64,000 nt of DNA, taken from contig NZ_PVRV01000020.1 in the NCBI RefSeq assembly GCF_003012345.1, forward strand, positions 620,001-684,000. Direction: 5' to 3'. Below the pieces are notes generated by a model. The model was not told where the DNA came from. It ran no database searches and worked only from the letters and a program-made list of their open reading frames with translations. The translations under genes were made by a program, and so were the position numbers. Source of the stretch: Phytohalomonas tamaricis (lineage in GTDB: Bacteria > Pseudomonadota > Gammaproteobacteria > Pseudomonadales > Halomonadaceae). How positions within the stretch are numbered: position 1 is the first letter of the stretch; every line of letters begins with the position of its first letter. Positions 1-7,643 of this stretch are shown piece by piece.

Positions 1-238
1 ATAACAACCCAATCATCAGGCGCACCAATACAGTCACGGCTACAGAGGCAATGATGGTGTTACCGATCTGGGATTTGGTAAGGTTCAGATCATCCCGCAC
101 TACAGCCATCATTGGCGCGATGCCGAACCAGCCGAAGAAACAGACGTGAAATGCCAGCCAGGACATATGAAATGCCCGCATCTGCGGCGTTTTGAAATCA
201 AACAGGCGGATACGAGTCGCTTTGTTGCGAAACTCCAT
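1..238 (-). CDS. narK: NarK-type nitrate/nitrite MFS transporter, N-terminal part (cut by window edge)
   Basis: Only about the first 79 codons are present; the gene runs off the left edge. The translation starts MEFRNKATRIRLFDFK and continues into a first membrane helix with MRAFHMSWLAFHVCFFGWF and the following IAPMM, then a charged stretch (VVRDDLNLTKSQIG) and a second helix. This N-terminus is characteristic of the NarK/NrtP/NasA nitrate-nitrite porter family of the major facilitator superfamily. The ATG at 238 is preceded by a good ribosome site (AGGGGA). It is divergent from nasT-nasS, the usual nitrate-sensing pair, so assimilatory nitrate uptake is the likely role. Whether it carries nitrate, nitrite or both cannot be told from this fragment. 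Confidence 0.85.
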   Translation of the reverse strand, partial: MEFRNKATRIRLFDFKTPQMRAFHMSWLAFHVCFFGWFGIAPMMAVVRDDLNLTKSQIGNTIIASVAVTVLVRLMIGLL

Positions 239-270
239 GGCGCTTCCCCTCAAGTCGCACGGTCGACGGA

Positions 271-290
271 AGCCCTCATTATTGAGGACC
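271..290 (-). promoter_or_regulatory. Leader hairpin of the narK-type gene, possible NasT (ANTAR) target
   Basis: On the minus strand this forms a seven-pair stem (GGTCCTC with GAGGGCT, two G-U pairs) closed by the six-base loop AATAAT, 33 bases upstream of the transporter start. ANTAR proteins such as NasT bind paired hairpins with six-base loops having A at position 1 and G at position 4. Here position 1 fits but position 4 is A, and I cannot find a clear second hexaloop hairpin or a U-tract terminator. GACCG at 287-291 (plus strand) could alternatively pair with CGGTC at 260-264. Treat as a candidate only. Confidence 0.3.
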
Positions 291-379
291 GCTCATTCGA
301 CGCACTCGTACTTGCCGGGCAAGCCTGGTCCACGTCTCACATGCGATAAGACAAGCAACTGGCGTGCCATTTTAATTTA

Positions 380-385
380 ATTATA
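380..385 (-). promoter_or_regulatory. Candidate -10 element of the narK-type gene
   Basis: The minus strand reads TATAAT, a perfect sigma-70 -10 box, in an AT-rich stretch about 140 bases upstream of the transporter start. No good -35 box sits 16-18 bases before it, which would fit an activator-dependent promoter such as one controlled by NtrC or another nitrogen regulator. The long leader this implies would leave room for NasT control. Confidence 0.4.
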
Positions 386-586
386 CAAAATCAATGGTAT
401 ACATTGGTTCCTGATGACATGATTGGCTCTCGACGGCACATGATGGTGCACCAAGCGAGTAGTGCGCACTGCATCGCAACATGATGTGGGCGAGCGATAA
501 ATACTGGCAAGACCTTTCATTAACACGGCAAGATAGATGTCCGCTGAAGACAACAACCCGAAGGTCACGGCATGTGAGGAGATGGC

Positions 587-1165
587 ATGAATGTGCGCGT
601 ACTGATCGTGGACACCAAGGCGGAGCGCTCTCAGGCACTGGATCAAGCCCTGCGTGAAGCAGGCTTCGATGTCCTCATGACGGTGAGTCAAGACGATGAT
701 CTTTATGCCGTGATGAAGCGGCTGAAACCCGATGCTGTCATTATCGATACCTCCCTGCCCAGCCGTGACACGCTTGAGCATCTGGGACAACTCGGCAAGC
801 GTTACCCCAAACCGATGATCATGCTGGCACAGGAAGAAACGCCAGAGCTCACCCGTGAAGCGACCCAAGCCGGCGTCAGCGCCTATGTGGTTGATCATCT
901 TCAGCCCGCGCTGGTGCGCTCCATGGTCAATGTCGCCATCTCCAGCTTCGAGTCGCATCACGCCCTCAAGAGTGAACTCAACCGCACCAGGGAAACCATT
1001 ACTCAGCGGCGCACGATCGACCGCGCCAAGACCACGCTCATGGAGCGCCGGAGCATGAGCGAAGATGCTGCCTATCAGTATCTTCGCAAGATCGCCATGG
1101 ACCGCCGGCTGTCGATGTATGAGCTGGCGCGCGATCTACTCAAGGCGATCGAGAAAGGAGATTGA
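587..1165 (+). CDS. nasT: NasT, ANTAR-domain nitrate/nitrite response antiterminator
   Basis: The 192-residue protein has an N-terminal receiver-like domain (MNVRVLIVDT, then AVIID with Asp54 and SLPS) and a C-terminal ANTAR RNA-binding domain from about residue 127 (IDRAKTTLMERR, MSEDAAYQYLRKIAMDRR, LSMYELARDLL). In the NasS-NasT system of Azotobacter, Paracoccus and Bradyrhizobium, NasT binds hairpins in the leader of nitrate assimilation mRNAs and prevents termination; NasS holds it inactive without nitrate or nitrite. The start ATG has AGGAG seven bases upstream. nasS follows one base after the stop, so the two are co-transcribed and probably translationally linked. Confidence 0.9.
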   Translation: MNVRVLIVDTKAERSQALDQALREAGFDVLMTVSQDDDLYAVMKRLKPDAVIIDTSLPSRDTLEHLGQLGKRYPKPMIMLAQEETPELTREATQAGVSAYVVDHLQPALVRSMVNVAISSFESHHALKSELNRTRETITQRRTIDRAKTTLMERRSMSEDAAYQYLRKIAMDRRLSMYELARDLLKAIEKGD

Positions 1166-1166
1166 G

Positions 1167-2405
1167 ATGAACAACGATGAGGTCATCACCAACGCTGAGC
1201 GGCTTCCTCCTGAACAGCCCCAACTGTCGATAGGTATGCTCCCGCTCAGCGATGCAGCGCCACTAGTGGTTGCCGTGCATAATGGCTTTTTTGAACGTGA
1301 AGGACTGGAAGTTACGCTCTCGGTTGAAGCCTCATGGGCGAATATTCGCGACAAAATGCAGCTTGGATCGCTTGATGCCGCTCAGATGCTAGCGTTAATG
1401 CCGCTGGCGTCATCCTTGGGCCTCGATGGACGCAAGACTGCAATACTGAGTGCTATGACGCTCAACCTGAACGGTAATGCCATTACCGTCTCAAACGATG
1501 TTTATCAGCAGATGCTCGCGCTTGCCCCCACTCAGGCCCATGATAGTACGACCACGGCTGCGGCATTGTCACAGATCATCAAGGCACGTCAGCAACAGGG
1601 GCTTGAGCCACTACGCTTTGCTACCGTTTATACGTTTTCTTCACACCGCTATTTGTTGAGATATTGGCTTGCCAGCGCCGGTATCGATCCTGACCGTGAT
1701 CTTGATCTTCGTGTCGTACCACCACCGCAGATGGCAGCGCAACTGGAGGCTGGGCAAATTGATGGCTATTGTGTCGGTGATCCATGGAACACTATGGCGG
1801 CCAAGCGTACCAGTGGTGTCGTGCTGGCTAGTAGTGAAAACATTTGGCAGAACGGACAGGAGAAAGTGCTGGGTGTACGCGAAGAGTGGGTCAAGACGCA
1901 CCCTGACACACATCGCGCCTTGTTGCGGGCCTTGATCCAAGCCTGCGCCTGGCTTGATGCCGATATCGAGCATCGCCGCATCGCCGCTTCACTCCTCGTC
2001 GATGGCGGCTACCTCGATGTTCCCCCTCATATTGTCGAAGAGACGCTAGTTGCCAACGGGCTGGAGCATGGGGTGCTCTTTCACCGTTACTCCGCCAACT
2101 TCCCCTGGCGTTCGCATACGCTGTGGTTTGCCACGCAAATGGCCCGCTGGGGACACATCAAGGATACCGCCATAGTGCATGACGCGGTTCTACGCTGTAC
2201 GCGTCCCGATCTGTATCGTCAAGCCGCCGATGATCTGGGCCTTGCGTCCCCCGATGAAGATATGAAAAGCGAGGGAACCCATGCTGCACCATGGACGCTC
2301 CCCACGACGAAGGGCGATCTTTTCATGGGGCCAGATCTATTTCTGGATGGCGCGCAGTTCGACCCGTATCACCTTGAGGAACATCTTCCTTCGCAGCGCT
2401 CGTAA
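1167..2405 (+). CDS. nasS: NasS, cytoplasmic nitrate/nitrite sensor (NrtA/CmpA-like)
   Basis: The frame is open upstream, but the start is placed at the ATG at 1167, directly after the nasT stop and 6 bases after AGAAAGGAG, giving 412 residues. The sequence is an NrtA/CmpA-type ligand-binding fold: LSIGMLPLSDAAPLVVA near the start, then AVHNGFFEREGLEV, and later DGYCVGDPWN and PDTHRALLRALIQA. It has no signal peptide, unlike the periplasmic transporter component NrtA, so it is a cytoplasmic sensor. In known systems NasS binds nitrate or nitrite and then releases NasT. The 3' end faces hinT with only 10 bases between stops. Confidence 0.88.
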   Translation: MNNDEVITNAERLPPEQPQLSIGMLPLSDAAPLVVAVHNGFFEREGLEVTLSVEASWANIRDKMQLGSLDAAQMLALMPLASSLGLDGRKTAILSAMTLNLNGNAITVSNDVYQQMLALAPTQAHDSTTTAAALSQIIKARQQQGLEPLRFATVYTFSSHRYLLRYWLASAGIDPDRDLDLRVVPPPQMAAQLEAGQIDGYCVGDPWNTMAAKRTSGVVLASSENIWQNGQEKVLGVREEWVKTHPDTHRALLRALIQACAWLDADIEHRRIAASLLVDGGYLDVPPHIVEETLVANGLEHGVLFHRYSANFPWRSHTLWFATQMARWGHIKDTAIVHDAVLRCTRPDLYRQAADDLGLASPDEDMKSEGTHAAPWTLPTTKGDLFMGPDLFLDGAQFDPYHLEEHLPSQRS

Positions 2406-2415
2406 ATGCCGCTTA

Positions 2416-2757
2416 TCAACCGGCGGGCCAGGTAAACTGACGCCCGCCCATTAGATGAAGGTGGATGTGATAAACCGTCTGGCCCCCATGCTCATTACAG
2501 TTCATCAATACACGGTAGCCTTCTTCAGCGAATCCTTGCTGCTTGGCGATATTGGCGGCGGTCAGGTGCAACCGGCCGACCAGAGCTAGATCCTCCTCGG
2601 TAAGGTCATTGAGCGTTGCGATCGGCTTCTTGGGAATGATCAGGATATGAACCGGCGCCTGCGGATTGATGTCGTTAAATGCCAGCACGTCATCGTCCTC
2701 GTAGACGATATCGGCGGGAATCTCACGATTGATGATCTTGGTAAATAATGTCGTCAT
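2416..2757 (-). CDS. hinT: HIT-family purine nucleoside phosphoramidase (HinT)
   Basis: This 113-residue protein is full length for the HinT (YcfF) branch of the histidine triad family. The triad is clear near the C-terminus: H97-I-H99-L-H101 within [12 protein letters not shown], followed by R and W conserved in HinT. HinT hydrolyses adenosine 5'-phosphoramidates, including aminoacyl adenylates released by tRNA synthetases, as a cytosolic homodimer. The ATG has AAGGA seven bases upstream. A GC-rich inverted repeat (2422-2428 with 2442-2448) overlaps the last codons and could act as a weak terminator between the convergent nasS and hinT, but it has no U-tract. Confidence 0.93.
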   Translation of the reverse strand: MTTLFTKIINREIPADIVYEDDDVLAFNDINPQAPVHILIIPKKPIATLNDLTEEDLALVGRLHLTAANIAKQQGFAEEGYRVLMNCNEHGGQTVYHIHLHLMGGRQFTWPAG

Positions 2758-2843
2758 GACAGTTCCTTGTAATAAAAGAAAAAGCGCTCTTGAGAGTAAC
2801 GGCTAGCGGATACCACGCCAAGCAGCCTTCTCTCACGAGCCTC

Positions 2844-3716
2844 TTAGCGGAAACGGCGCTGGGCGAGCAAGGCCTCCACCTTGGGTGCCAGAATCAGCTC
2901 GATGGCAAGCGGCATCTTCGCGCCCGGTACCACGAGCGTATGTGGGCGTGCCATGAAGGAGTCCTGAATCATCGCCAGCAGATAAGGAAAATCGATTTTC
3001 ATCCGGTCACGAAAGCGGATAACGACGAACGATTCTGCATCGGTCGGAATCGCCTGAGGCTCGAAAGGATTGGAGGTATCGACAGTAGGCACGCGCTGAA
3101 AATTGATATGCGTACGCGAGAACTGCGGCTGAATATAGCGCACGTAGTCATGCATGCGCCCCAGAATAGTGTCGACAACCGCTTCGTGGGAATAACCCCG
3201 CATGTTGATGTCTCGGTCGATTTTCTGAATCCACTCAAGATTCACAGTCGGCGCGACGCCAACCAGCAGATCGACATGCTTGGCAATATCATGTTCGGCA
3301 GTGACCAACCCACCATGCAATCCTTCATAGAACAGCAGATCGGTCCCGCTGGGTAACGGGCGCCATTCTGTGAATGTACCCACCCGATAACCCGCCTCCA
3401 GCATACGCTTGTCTTCAGCGTGAATATAATGGCGGCATGTGCCTGTGCCATGCTCGCCATATTCAACGAACAGATTCTCCAGCCGGTCGAGCAGGTTAGC
3501 CTCAACGGCAAAGTGCGAAAGTTGATGCTTGCGATCGGGTTCTTCACGATGCAGGCGAGCCAGGTCATCACGCGTATAGCGATGGAAGGCATCACCATCC
3601 ACGAACGCCGCATGCGTAGCCTCACGGGCAAACATCCGTTCAAAGGCCCGACGTACGGTAGTGGTCCCTGCCCCTGACGAACCTGTCACCGCGACAATAG
3701 GATATTCGCGCGACAT
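2844..3716 (-). CDS. prkB: Phosphoribulokinase-like P-loop kinase (PrkB)
   Basis: The 290-residue protein starts with MSREYPIVAVTGSSGAGTTT; residues 12-20 are the P-loop. It then shows the DGDAFHRYTR and EANLLDRLENLF segments typical of class I phosphoribulokinase. The whole length matches E. coli PrkB, a family member found in many gammaproteobacteria without a Calvin cycle. The family reaction is ATP-dependent phosphorylation of ribulose 5-phosphate, but the physiological role of PrkB in organisms without RuBisCO is not settled. No RuBisCO or other Calvin gene is in this window. It lies alone between hinT and purD. Confidence 0.88.
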   Translation of the reverse strand: MSREYPIVAVTGSSGAGTTTVRRAFERMFAREATHAAFVDGDAFHRYTRDDLARLHREEPDRKHQLSHFAVEANLLDRLENLFVEYGEHGTGTCRHYIHAEDKRMLEAGYRVGTFTEWRPLPSGTDLLFYEGLHGGLVTAEHDIAKHVDLLVGVAPTVNLEWIQKIDRDINMRGYSHEAVVDTILGRMHDYVRYIQPQFSRTHINFQRVPTVDTSNPFEPQAIPTDAESFVVIRFRDRMKIDFPYLLAMIQDSFMARPHTLVVPGAKMPLAIELILAPKVEALLAQRRFR

Positions 3717-3877
3717 CGGCTTCTCCTGCGTCTCGACCCCTGGGTCATAGGCTTGAGATTATTGACGCGCTGCCGGCAACCTCTACAGCGCGTCGTTGAT
3801 TGACCCCACGTTAGCCGAGCCGCTAGCGTTGCGCCAACTGATTCAAGCCGCTTTTTGCCCTAAGTGGCAAGGGCTTA

Positions 3878-5161
3878 TCAACCTCGCCCTATCGCACGAT
3901 GGGCGATATCGCGGCGACAAAATACACCTTCAAACGCAATTTGATCGACACCGCGATAGACCTGCTCGCACGCCTTGGCCACGCTATCGCCAAGCGCAGT
4001 AACACAAAGTACGCGTCCACCGCTGGTGATCACACGACCATTTTCGCTTTCGCTGGTACCGGCATGGAACACCTTGCAACCCGTCGTCTCAGCGGCGGCC
4101 AAGCCTTCAATCTCATCGCCCTTGCGGTACTCGCCGGGATAGCCTCCCGCCGCCAGCACAACCCCCACCGAAGCGCGGGAGTCCCACTCACATGTCGCCT
4201 GATCAAGCCGACCGTCAAGCGCCGCCCGGCATAGCGAGACCAGATTGGACTTCAGGCGTAGCATGATCGGCTGCGTTTCAGGGTCGCCGAAGCGGCAGTT
4301 GTACTCGATCACTTTGGGGGCACCGGTGGTGTCGATCATCAAGCCCGCATAGAGAAAGCCTGTATAGGTATTACCTTCCTGAGCCATACCTCGCACCGTA
4401 GGCCAGATAACCTCATCCATCACACGCTGATAGACTTCTTCGGTCACCACGGGTGCAGGAGAGTAGGCGCCCATGCCGCCGGTATTGGGGCCGCTGTCGC
4501 CCTCACCGACGCGTTTGTGGTCCTGGCTGGTCGCCATCGGCAGCACATGCTCACCATCCACCATGACGATGAAGCTGGCCTCCTCACCGTCGAGGAACTC
4601 TTCAATCACGACGCGGGCGCCGGCATCACCGAAAGCGTTACCCGACAGCATATCGCGAATCGCGTCTTCTGCTTCCTGCTCGCTCATCGCCACGACCACA
4701 CCCTTACCAGCGGCGAGGCCATCAGCCTTGATCACGATCGGCGCGCCCTGTTCGGCCAGATAGGCCAGCGCTGGCTCGACGGCGGTGAAGCTCTTGTACG
4801 CAGCGGTAGGAATCGAGTGGCGGGCAAGGAAGTCCTTGGTGAAGGCCTTGGAGCCTTCGAGCTGCGCCGCGGCCGCAGTCGGCCCGAAGACTGCCAGCCC
4901 ATGTGACTGGAAGCGATCGACAACGCCTGCGACCAGCGGCCCTTCCGGCCCGACGATGGTCAGATCGATCCGCTCATTCTGGGCAAAAGCGACCAACCCA
5001 TTAATATCGTTGGCGGCCACTGCAGCATTACTCATCTTATGCTCGCGCGCCGTACCGGCATTTCCGGGCGCGACAAAGACATGCTCAACGTCTGAAGACT
5101 GTGCGACCTTCCAGGCCAATGCGTGCTCGCGACCACCGCCACCGATAATCAAAACCTTCAT
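3878..5161 (-). CDS. purD: Phosphoribosylamine-glycine ligase (GARS)
   Basis: The 427-residue protein has the full PurD architecture: N-terminal MKVLIIGGGGREHAL, an ATP-grasp domain (IVIKADGLAAGKGVVVA, then EEFLDGEEASF and TQDHKR), the active-site region GPNTGGMGAYSP, YNCRFGDPETQ, and the C-terminal SVGVVLAAGGYP domain. It catalyses the second step of de novo purine synthesis, joining glycine to 5-phosphoribosylamine with ATP. In many gammaproteobacteria purH lies directly upstream; here it does not, and purD appears monocistronic. The ATG at 5161 is preceded by CAGGACGA as a moderate ribosome site. No PurR-like palindrome was recognised upstream. Confidence 0.96.
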   Translation of the reverse strand: MKVLIIGGGGREHALAWKVAQSSDVEHVFVAPGNAGTAREHKMSNAAVAANDINGLVAFAQNERIDLTIVGPEGPLVAGVVDRFQSHGLAVFGPTAAAAQLEGSKAFTKDFLARHSIPTAAYKSFTAVEPALAYLAEQGAPIVIKADGLAAGKGVVVAMSEQEAEDAIRDMLSGNAFGDAGARVVIEEFLDGEEASFIVMVDGEHVLPMATSQDHKRVGEGDSGPNTGGMGAYSPAPVVTEEVYQRVMDEVIWPTVRGMAQEGNTYTGFLYAGLMIDTTGAPKVIEYNCRFGDPETQPIMLRLKSNLVSLCRAALDGRLDQATCEWDSRASVGVVLAAGGYPGEYRKGDEIEGLAAAETTGCKVFHAGTSESENGRVITSGGRVLCVTALGDSVAKACEQVYRGVDQIAFEGVFCRRDIAHRAIGRG

Positions 5162-5425
5162 TTCTAATCGTCCTGCGCCAGGAGTAAAAAGTCAGTTGCT
5201 TATTATTGCAGAAAAGTAAGCTATACAGCGCGTAACGACAAAAAAGCGCAATGCGGACATGCCTTGAAGAAACCCATGTCGATCCCACCAGACTAGACAC
5301 CGATAATGAATCTGACGGCGCAAAGCGATTGCGCTATCATCCCGCTCCATCATCCTCTCTGTCATCCAGCTTCTTCAGCGTGATGCACTGCGCCTGCACG
5401 CGCTTCTGCCGATATTGTCAAAGCC

Positions 5426-6148
5426 ATGAACCTGATACTGCTGTCCGAGCAAGACCTCACCGATGCACATCATGCGTCCATTACCGATCCGCGCCGCCTG
5501 CGCCATTTACACGAGGTGCACCGCGCTGCTTTAGGTGATGCATTCACCGTTGGCCTGGAAGGAGGCAATATGGGCCGCGGACAGCTGACACGTCTCGATG
5601 CTGACAGAGCCGATTTCGAGCTGCAGCTCGATCTGCCCCCGCCCGCCGCGCTGCCGTTGCATCTTCTGCTCGCCTTGCCCCGGCCACGCATGTTGGCGCG
5701 AACGTTGGAAAATATTGCGGCCCTAGGCGTCAAACGTCTTACGTTAATGCATACCCAGCGCGTCGAGAAAAGTTACTGGCAATCACCGGAGCTATCACCC
5801 GCCAGCATCCGCGAGCACTTAGTTTTGGGGCTGGAGCAGGCACGCGACACGATCATGCCACACGTCGACTTCGCGACACGATTCAAGCCGTTCATCGAAG
5901 ATCAGCTGCCCGAGCTGATCCGTGATCGACACGCCCTCCTGGCCCACCCCGGCATGGCGCAGGCCTGCCCTTACGATATATCAGCACAGCAACCGCGGGA
6001 AGTAGTGCTGGCGATTGGGCCAGAGGGAGGATTCATTCCTTATGAGGTGGATCATCTGCTAGCAGCCGGCTTTGAAGGTGTTCATCTCGGGGCGCGCATC
6101 CTCCGCGTCGAAACTGCCGTAGTGGCGCTGCTGGCACGATTATTCTGA
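5426..6148 (+). CDS. rsmE: 16S rRNA (uracil1498-N3)-methyltransferase
   Basis: The 240-residue protein matches RsmE from end to end: an N-terminal PUA-like domain (RRLRHLHEVHRAALGD), LVLGLEQA in the middle, and the SPOUT knot at the C-terminus with AIGPEGGF (about residues 196-203) and LGARILRVETA near the end, which form the S-adenosylmethionine pocket. It methylates N3 of U1498 in the 30S subunit. The gene is single, with 86 bases before the CDF transporter on the same strand, so the two may be co-transcribed. Confidence 0.94.
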   Translation: MNLILLSEQDLTDAHHASITDPRRLRHLHEVHRAALGDAFTVGLEGGNMGRGQLTRLDADRADFELQLDLPPPAALPLHLLLALPRPRMLARTLENIAALGVKRLTLMHTQRVEKSYWQSPELSPASIREHLVLGLEQARDTIMPHVDFATRFKPFIEDQLPELIRDRHALLAHPGMAQACPYDISAQQPREVVLAIGPEGGFIPYEVDHLLAAGFEGVHLGARILRVETAVVALLARLF

Positions 6149-6234
6149 GTATCGGGCTATACGGGAATTGTATTTTTATCTATGCCTGAACATTTCGGCC
6201 CATTTCCCCACGCTCTCATGAGCAAGGCGTTTTA

Positions 6235-7140
6235 ATGGCGGTCACTAATGAACAGCGGCTGCTCAAGCAGTCGATTGCAATGATGCTGTTTGTCGCATTC
6301 TCGGGCCTTGTTTTTGGCCTTTTCACCAGTTCGCAATCGATTCTATTCGATGGCATCTTTTCGTTGGTCGCTGCGGTCATTAAGGTGATGATGCTGATCA
6401 CGGCGCGACTGATTGCCAAGGAATCGAGCGTGCGCTTCCAGTTCGGCTTCTGGCATCTTGAACCGATGGTCATTGCCTTTGATGGCGCGCTGATGCTGCT
6501 GATTTGCATCTATGCCCTCGCCAACGGCATCTTCGGCTTGATTCATGGTGGCCATCACGTCAACTTCGGTTTCGCCTCGCTGTATGCCGCGATCATCAGC
6601 GTGTCCAGCCTGTTTTATTACAACTATCTAAAGCGCCGCAACCGTCAGATCGGTTCAGACATGCTACGCATGGACTGCGTGGGCTGGCTGGCTGATGGCC
6701 TATTGACGTTAGGCCTATTTTGCAGCTTTGCTCTGGCCTGGTTACTGACAGGCACCGCCTGGCAACATTGGACGCCATTTCTTGATCCCGCCATTTTAGT
6801 GGTTGTAGCGCTAATCATGCTGCCTACCACGGCGAGAATTCTGGCCCCCGCGTTGCGGGACATTCTGCGTATCGTACCCGATGCGCTTGACCAGAAAGTC
6901 ACTGACGTTATGGATGACATCGTGGCCCGGCGCGGCCTTGGTCATTATCAGTCCTATGTCCAGAAGGAAGGCCGGGCGCGCTTTATCGAGATCCATGTCG
7001 TACTTCCACCCGACTACCCGTTGACGCACATCGGCACCCTCGACGAGATACGCCAGGAAATCGCTGATGCGCTAGGCAAGGCCAGCCCGCAGCGCTGGCT
7101 GACCATCTCATTTACGGGTGATGAGAAGTGGGCATGCTGA
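6235..7140 (+). CDS. Cation diffusion facilitator family transporter
   Basis: This 301-residue integral membrane protein has the cation-efflux fold: about six hydrophobic helices in residues 12-205 followed by a cytoplasmic domain ending in TISFTGDEKWAC. Metal-site aspartates are in SILFDGIFSLVAA (helix 2) and DCVGWLADGLLTLG (helix 5). CDF proteins export divalent metal (Zn, Fe, Mn, Co) in exchange for protons. The metal cannot be told by eye, because helix 2 lacks the usual HxxxD/DxxxD pair and has only one clear acidic residue. The last 29 bases overlap, tail to tail, the end of the convergent OsmC-like gene. Confidence 0.8.
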   Translation: MAVTNEQRLLKQSIAMMLFVAFSGLVFGLFTSSQSILFDGIFSLVAAVIKVMMLITARLIAKESSVRFQFGFWHLEPMVIAFDGALMLLICIYALANGIFGLIHGGHHVNFGFASLYAAIISVSSLFYYNYLKRRNRQIGSDMLRMDCVGWLADGLLTLGLFCSFALAWLLTGTAWQHWTPFLDPAILVVVALIMLPTTARILAPALRDILRIVPDALDQKVTDVMDDIVARRGLGHYQSYVQKEGRARFIEIHVVLPPDYPLTHIGTLDEIRQEIADALGKASPQRWLTISFTGDEKWAC

Positions 7141-7606
7141 TGATTTCCGGCTCGCAGCGCACCGGAAAATTGACCGAGTTAGCCACGAAGCAGAAACGGT
7201 GCGCATCTTCATGCAGCGCAAGCGCCTTGTCACGATCCGATTCTGCCGTGATTGAAATACGTGGATGCAATGTAACTTCGCTGAAATAGCCGCTTCCCTT
7301 GCGCTCTATCGCCATCATGCCGACTGCTTGGTCGACATAGTCGGTGACGACCACACCTGCATCGGCACATAGATGCAGATACCAAAGCATATGACAGGTC
7401 GACAGCGCGCCGACAAACATATCCTCGGCATTATGCAGTGTCGGATCACCCAGGAAGGCAGGGTGAGCAGAGCCGGAAATGACCACCTTGCCATCAACCT
7501 GAAGCTCATAATTACGATTATAGGCACGATAGTCGCTCGTGCCCTCCCCCTTGTTACCCGTCCATACTGTCTTGACTGAATACTCGTGCTCTATCCCACT
7601 TGCCAT
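7112..7606 (-). CDS. OsmC/Ohr-family protein (peroxide-reducing type)
   Basis: The 164-residue protein has the OsmC fold signature: an N-terminal beta region, then VGALSTCHMLWYLHLCADAGV with the first redox cysteine, and later AHRFCFVANSVNFPV with the second. In OsmC and Ohr the paired cysteines reduce organic hydroperoxides using dihydrolipoamide. The HRFC-FVANSV form is close to the OsmC-related group seen in many proteobacteria rather than Ohr itself. The 3' end overlaps the CDF gene by 29 bases. mscS ends 37 bases upstream on the same strand, so they may form one transcript. Confidence 0.82.
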   Translation of the reverse strand: MASGIEHEYSVKTVWTGNKGEGTSDYRAYNRNYELQVDGKVVISGSAHPAFLGDPTLHNAEDMFVGALSTCHMLWYLHLCADAGVVVTDYVDQAVGMMAIERKGSGYFSEVTLHPRISITAESDRDKALALHEDAHRFCFVANSVNFPVRCEPEIISMPTSHHP

Positions 7607-7643
7607 CGTGTCATATCCTTTTTGGTGCAGTACTTAACGTTGT

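Larger units (their letters stand above)
239..586. other. Divergent intergenic region between narK-type gene and nasT
   Basis: This 348-base stretch holds the transporter leader and -10 box listed separately and the ribosome site of nasT (AGGAG). The open frames crossing it on the minus strand are continuations antisense to nasT and show no protein-like features. No nasT promoter could be assigned with confidence. Confidence 0.6.

Noticed and set aside
377-961. 194-codon minus-strand frame opposite nasT
   Set aside because: nasT on the other strand is a clear ANTAR protein with a good ribosome site; this frame has neither.
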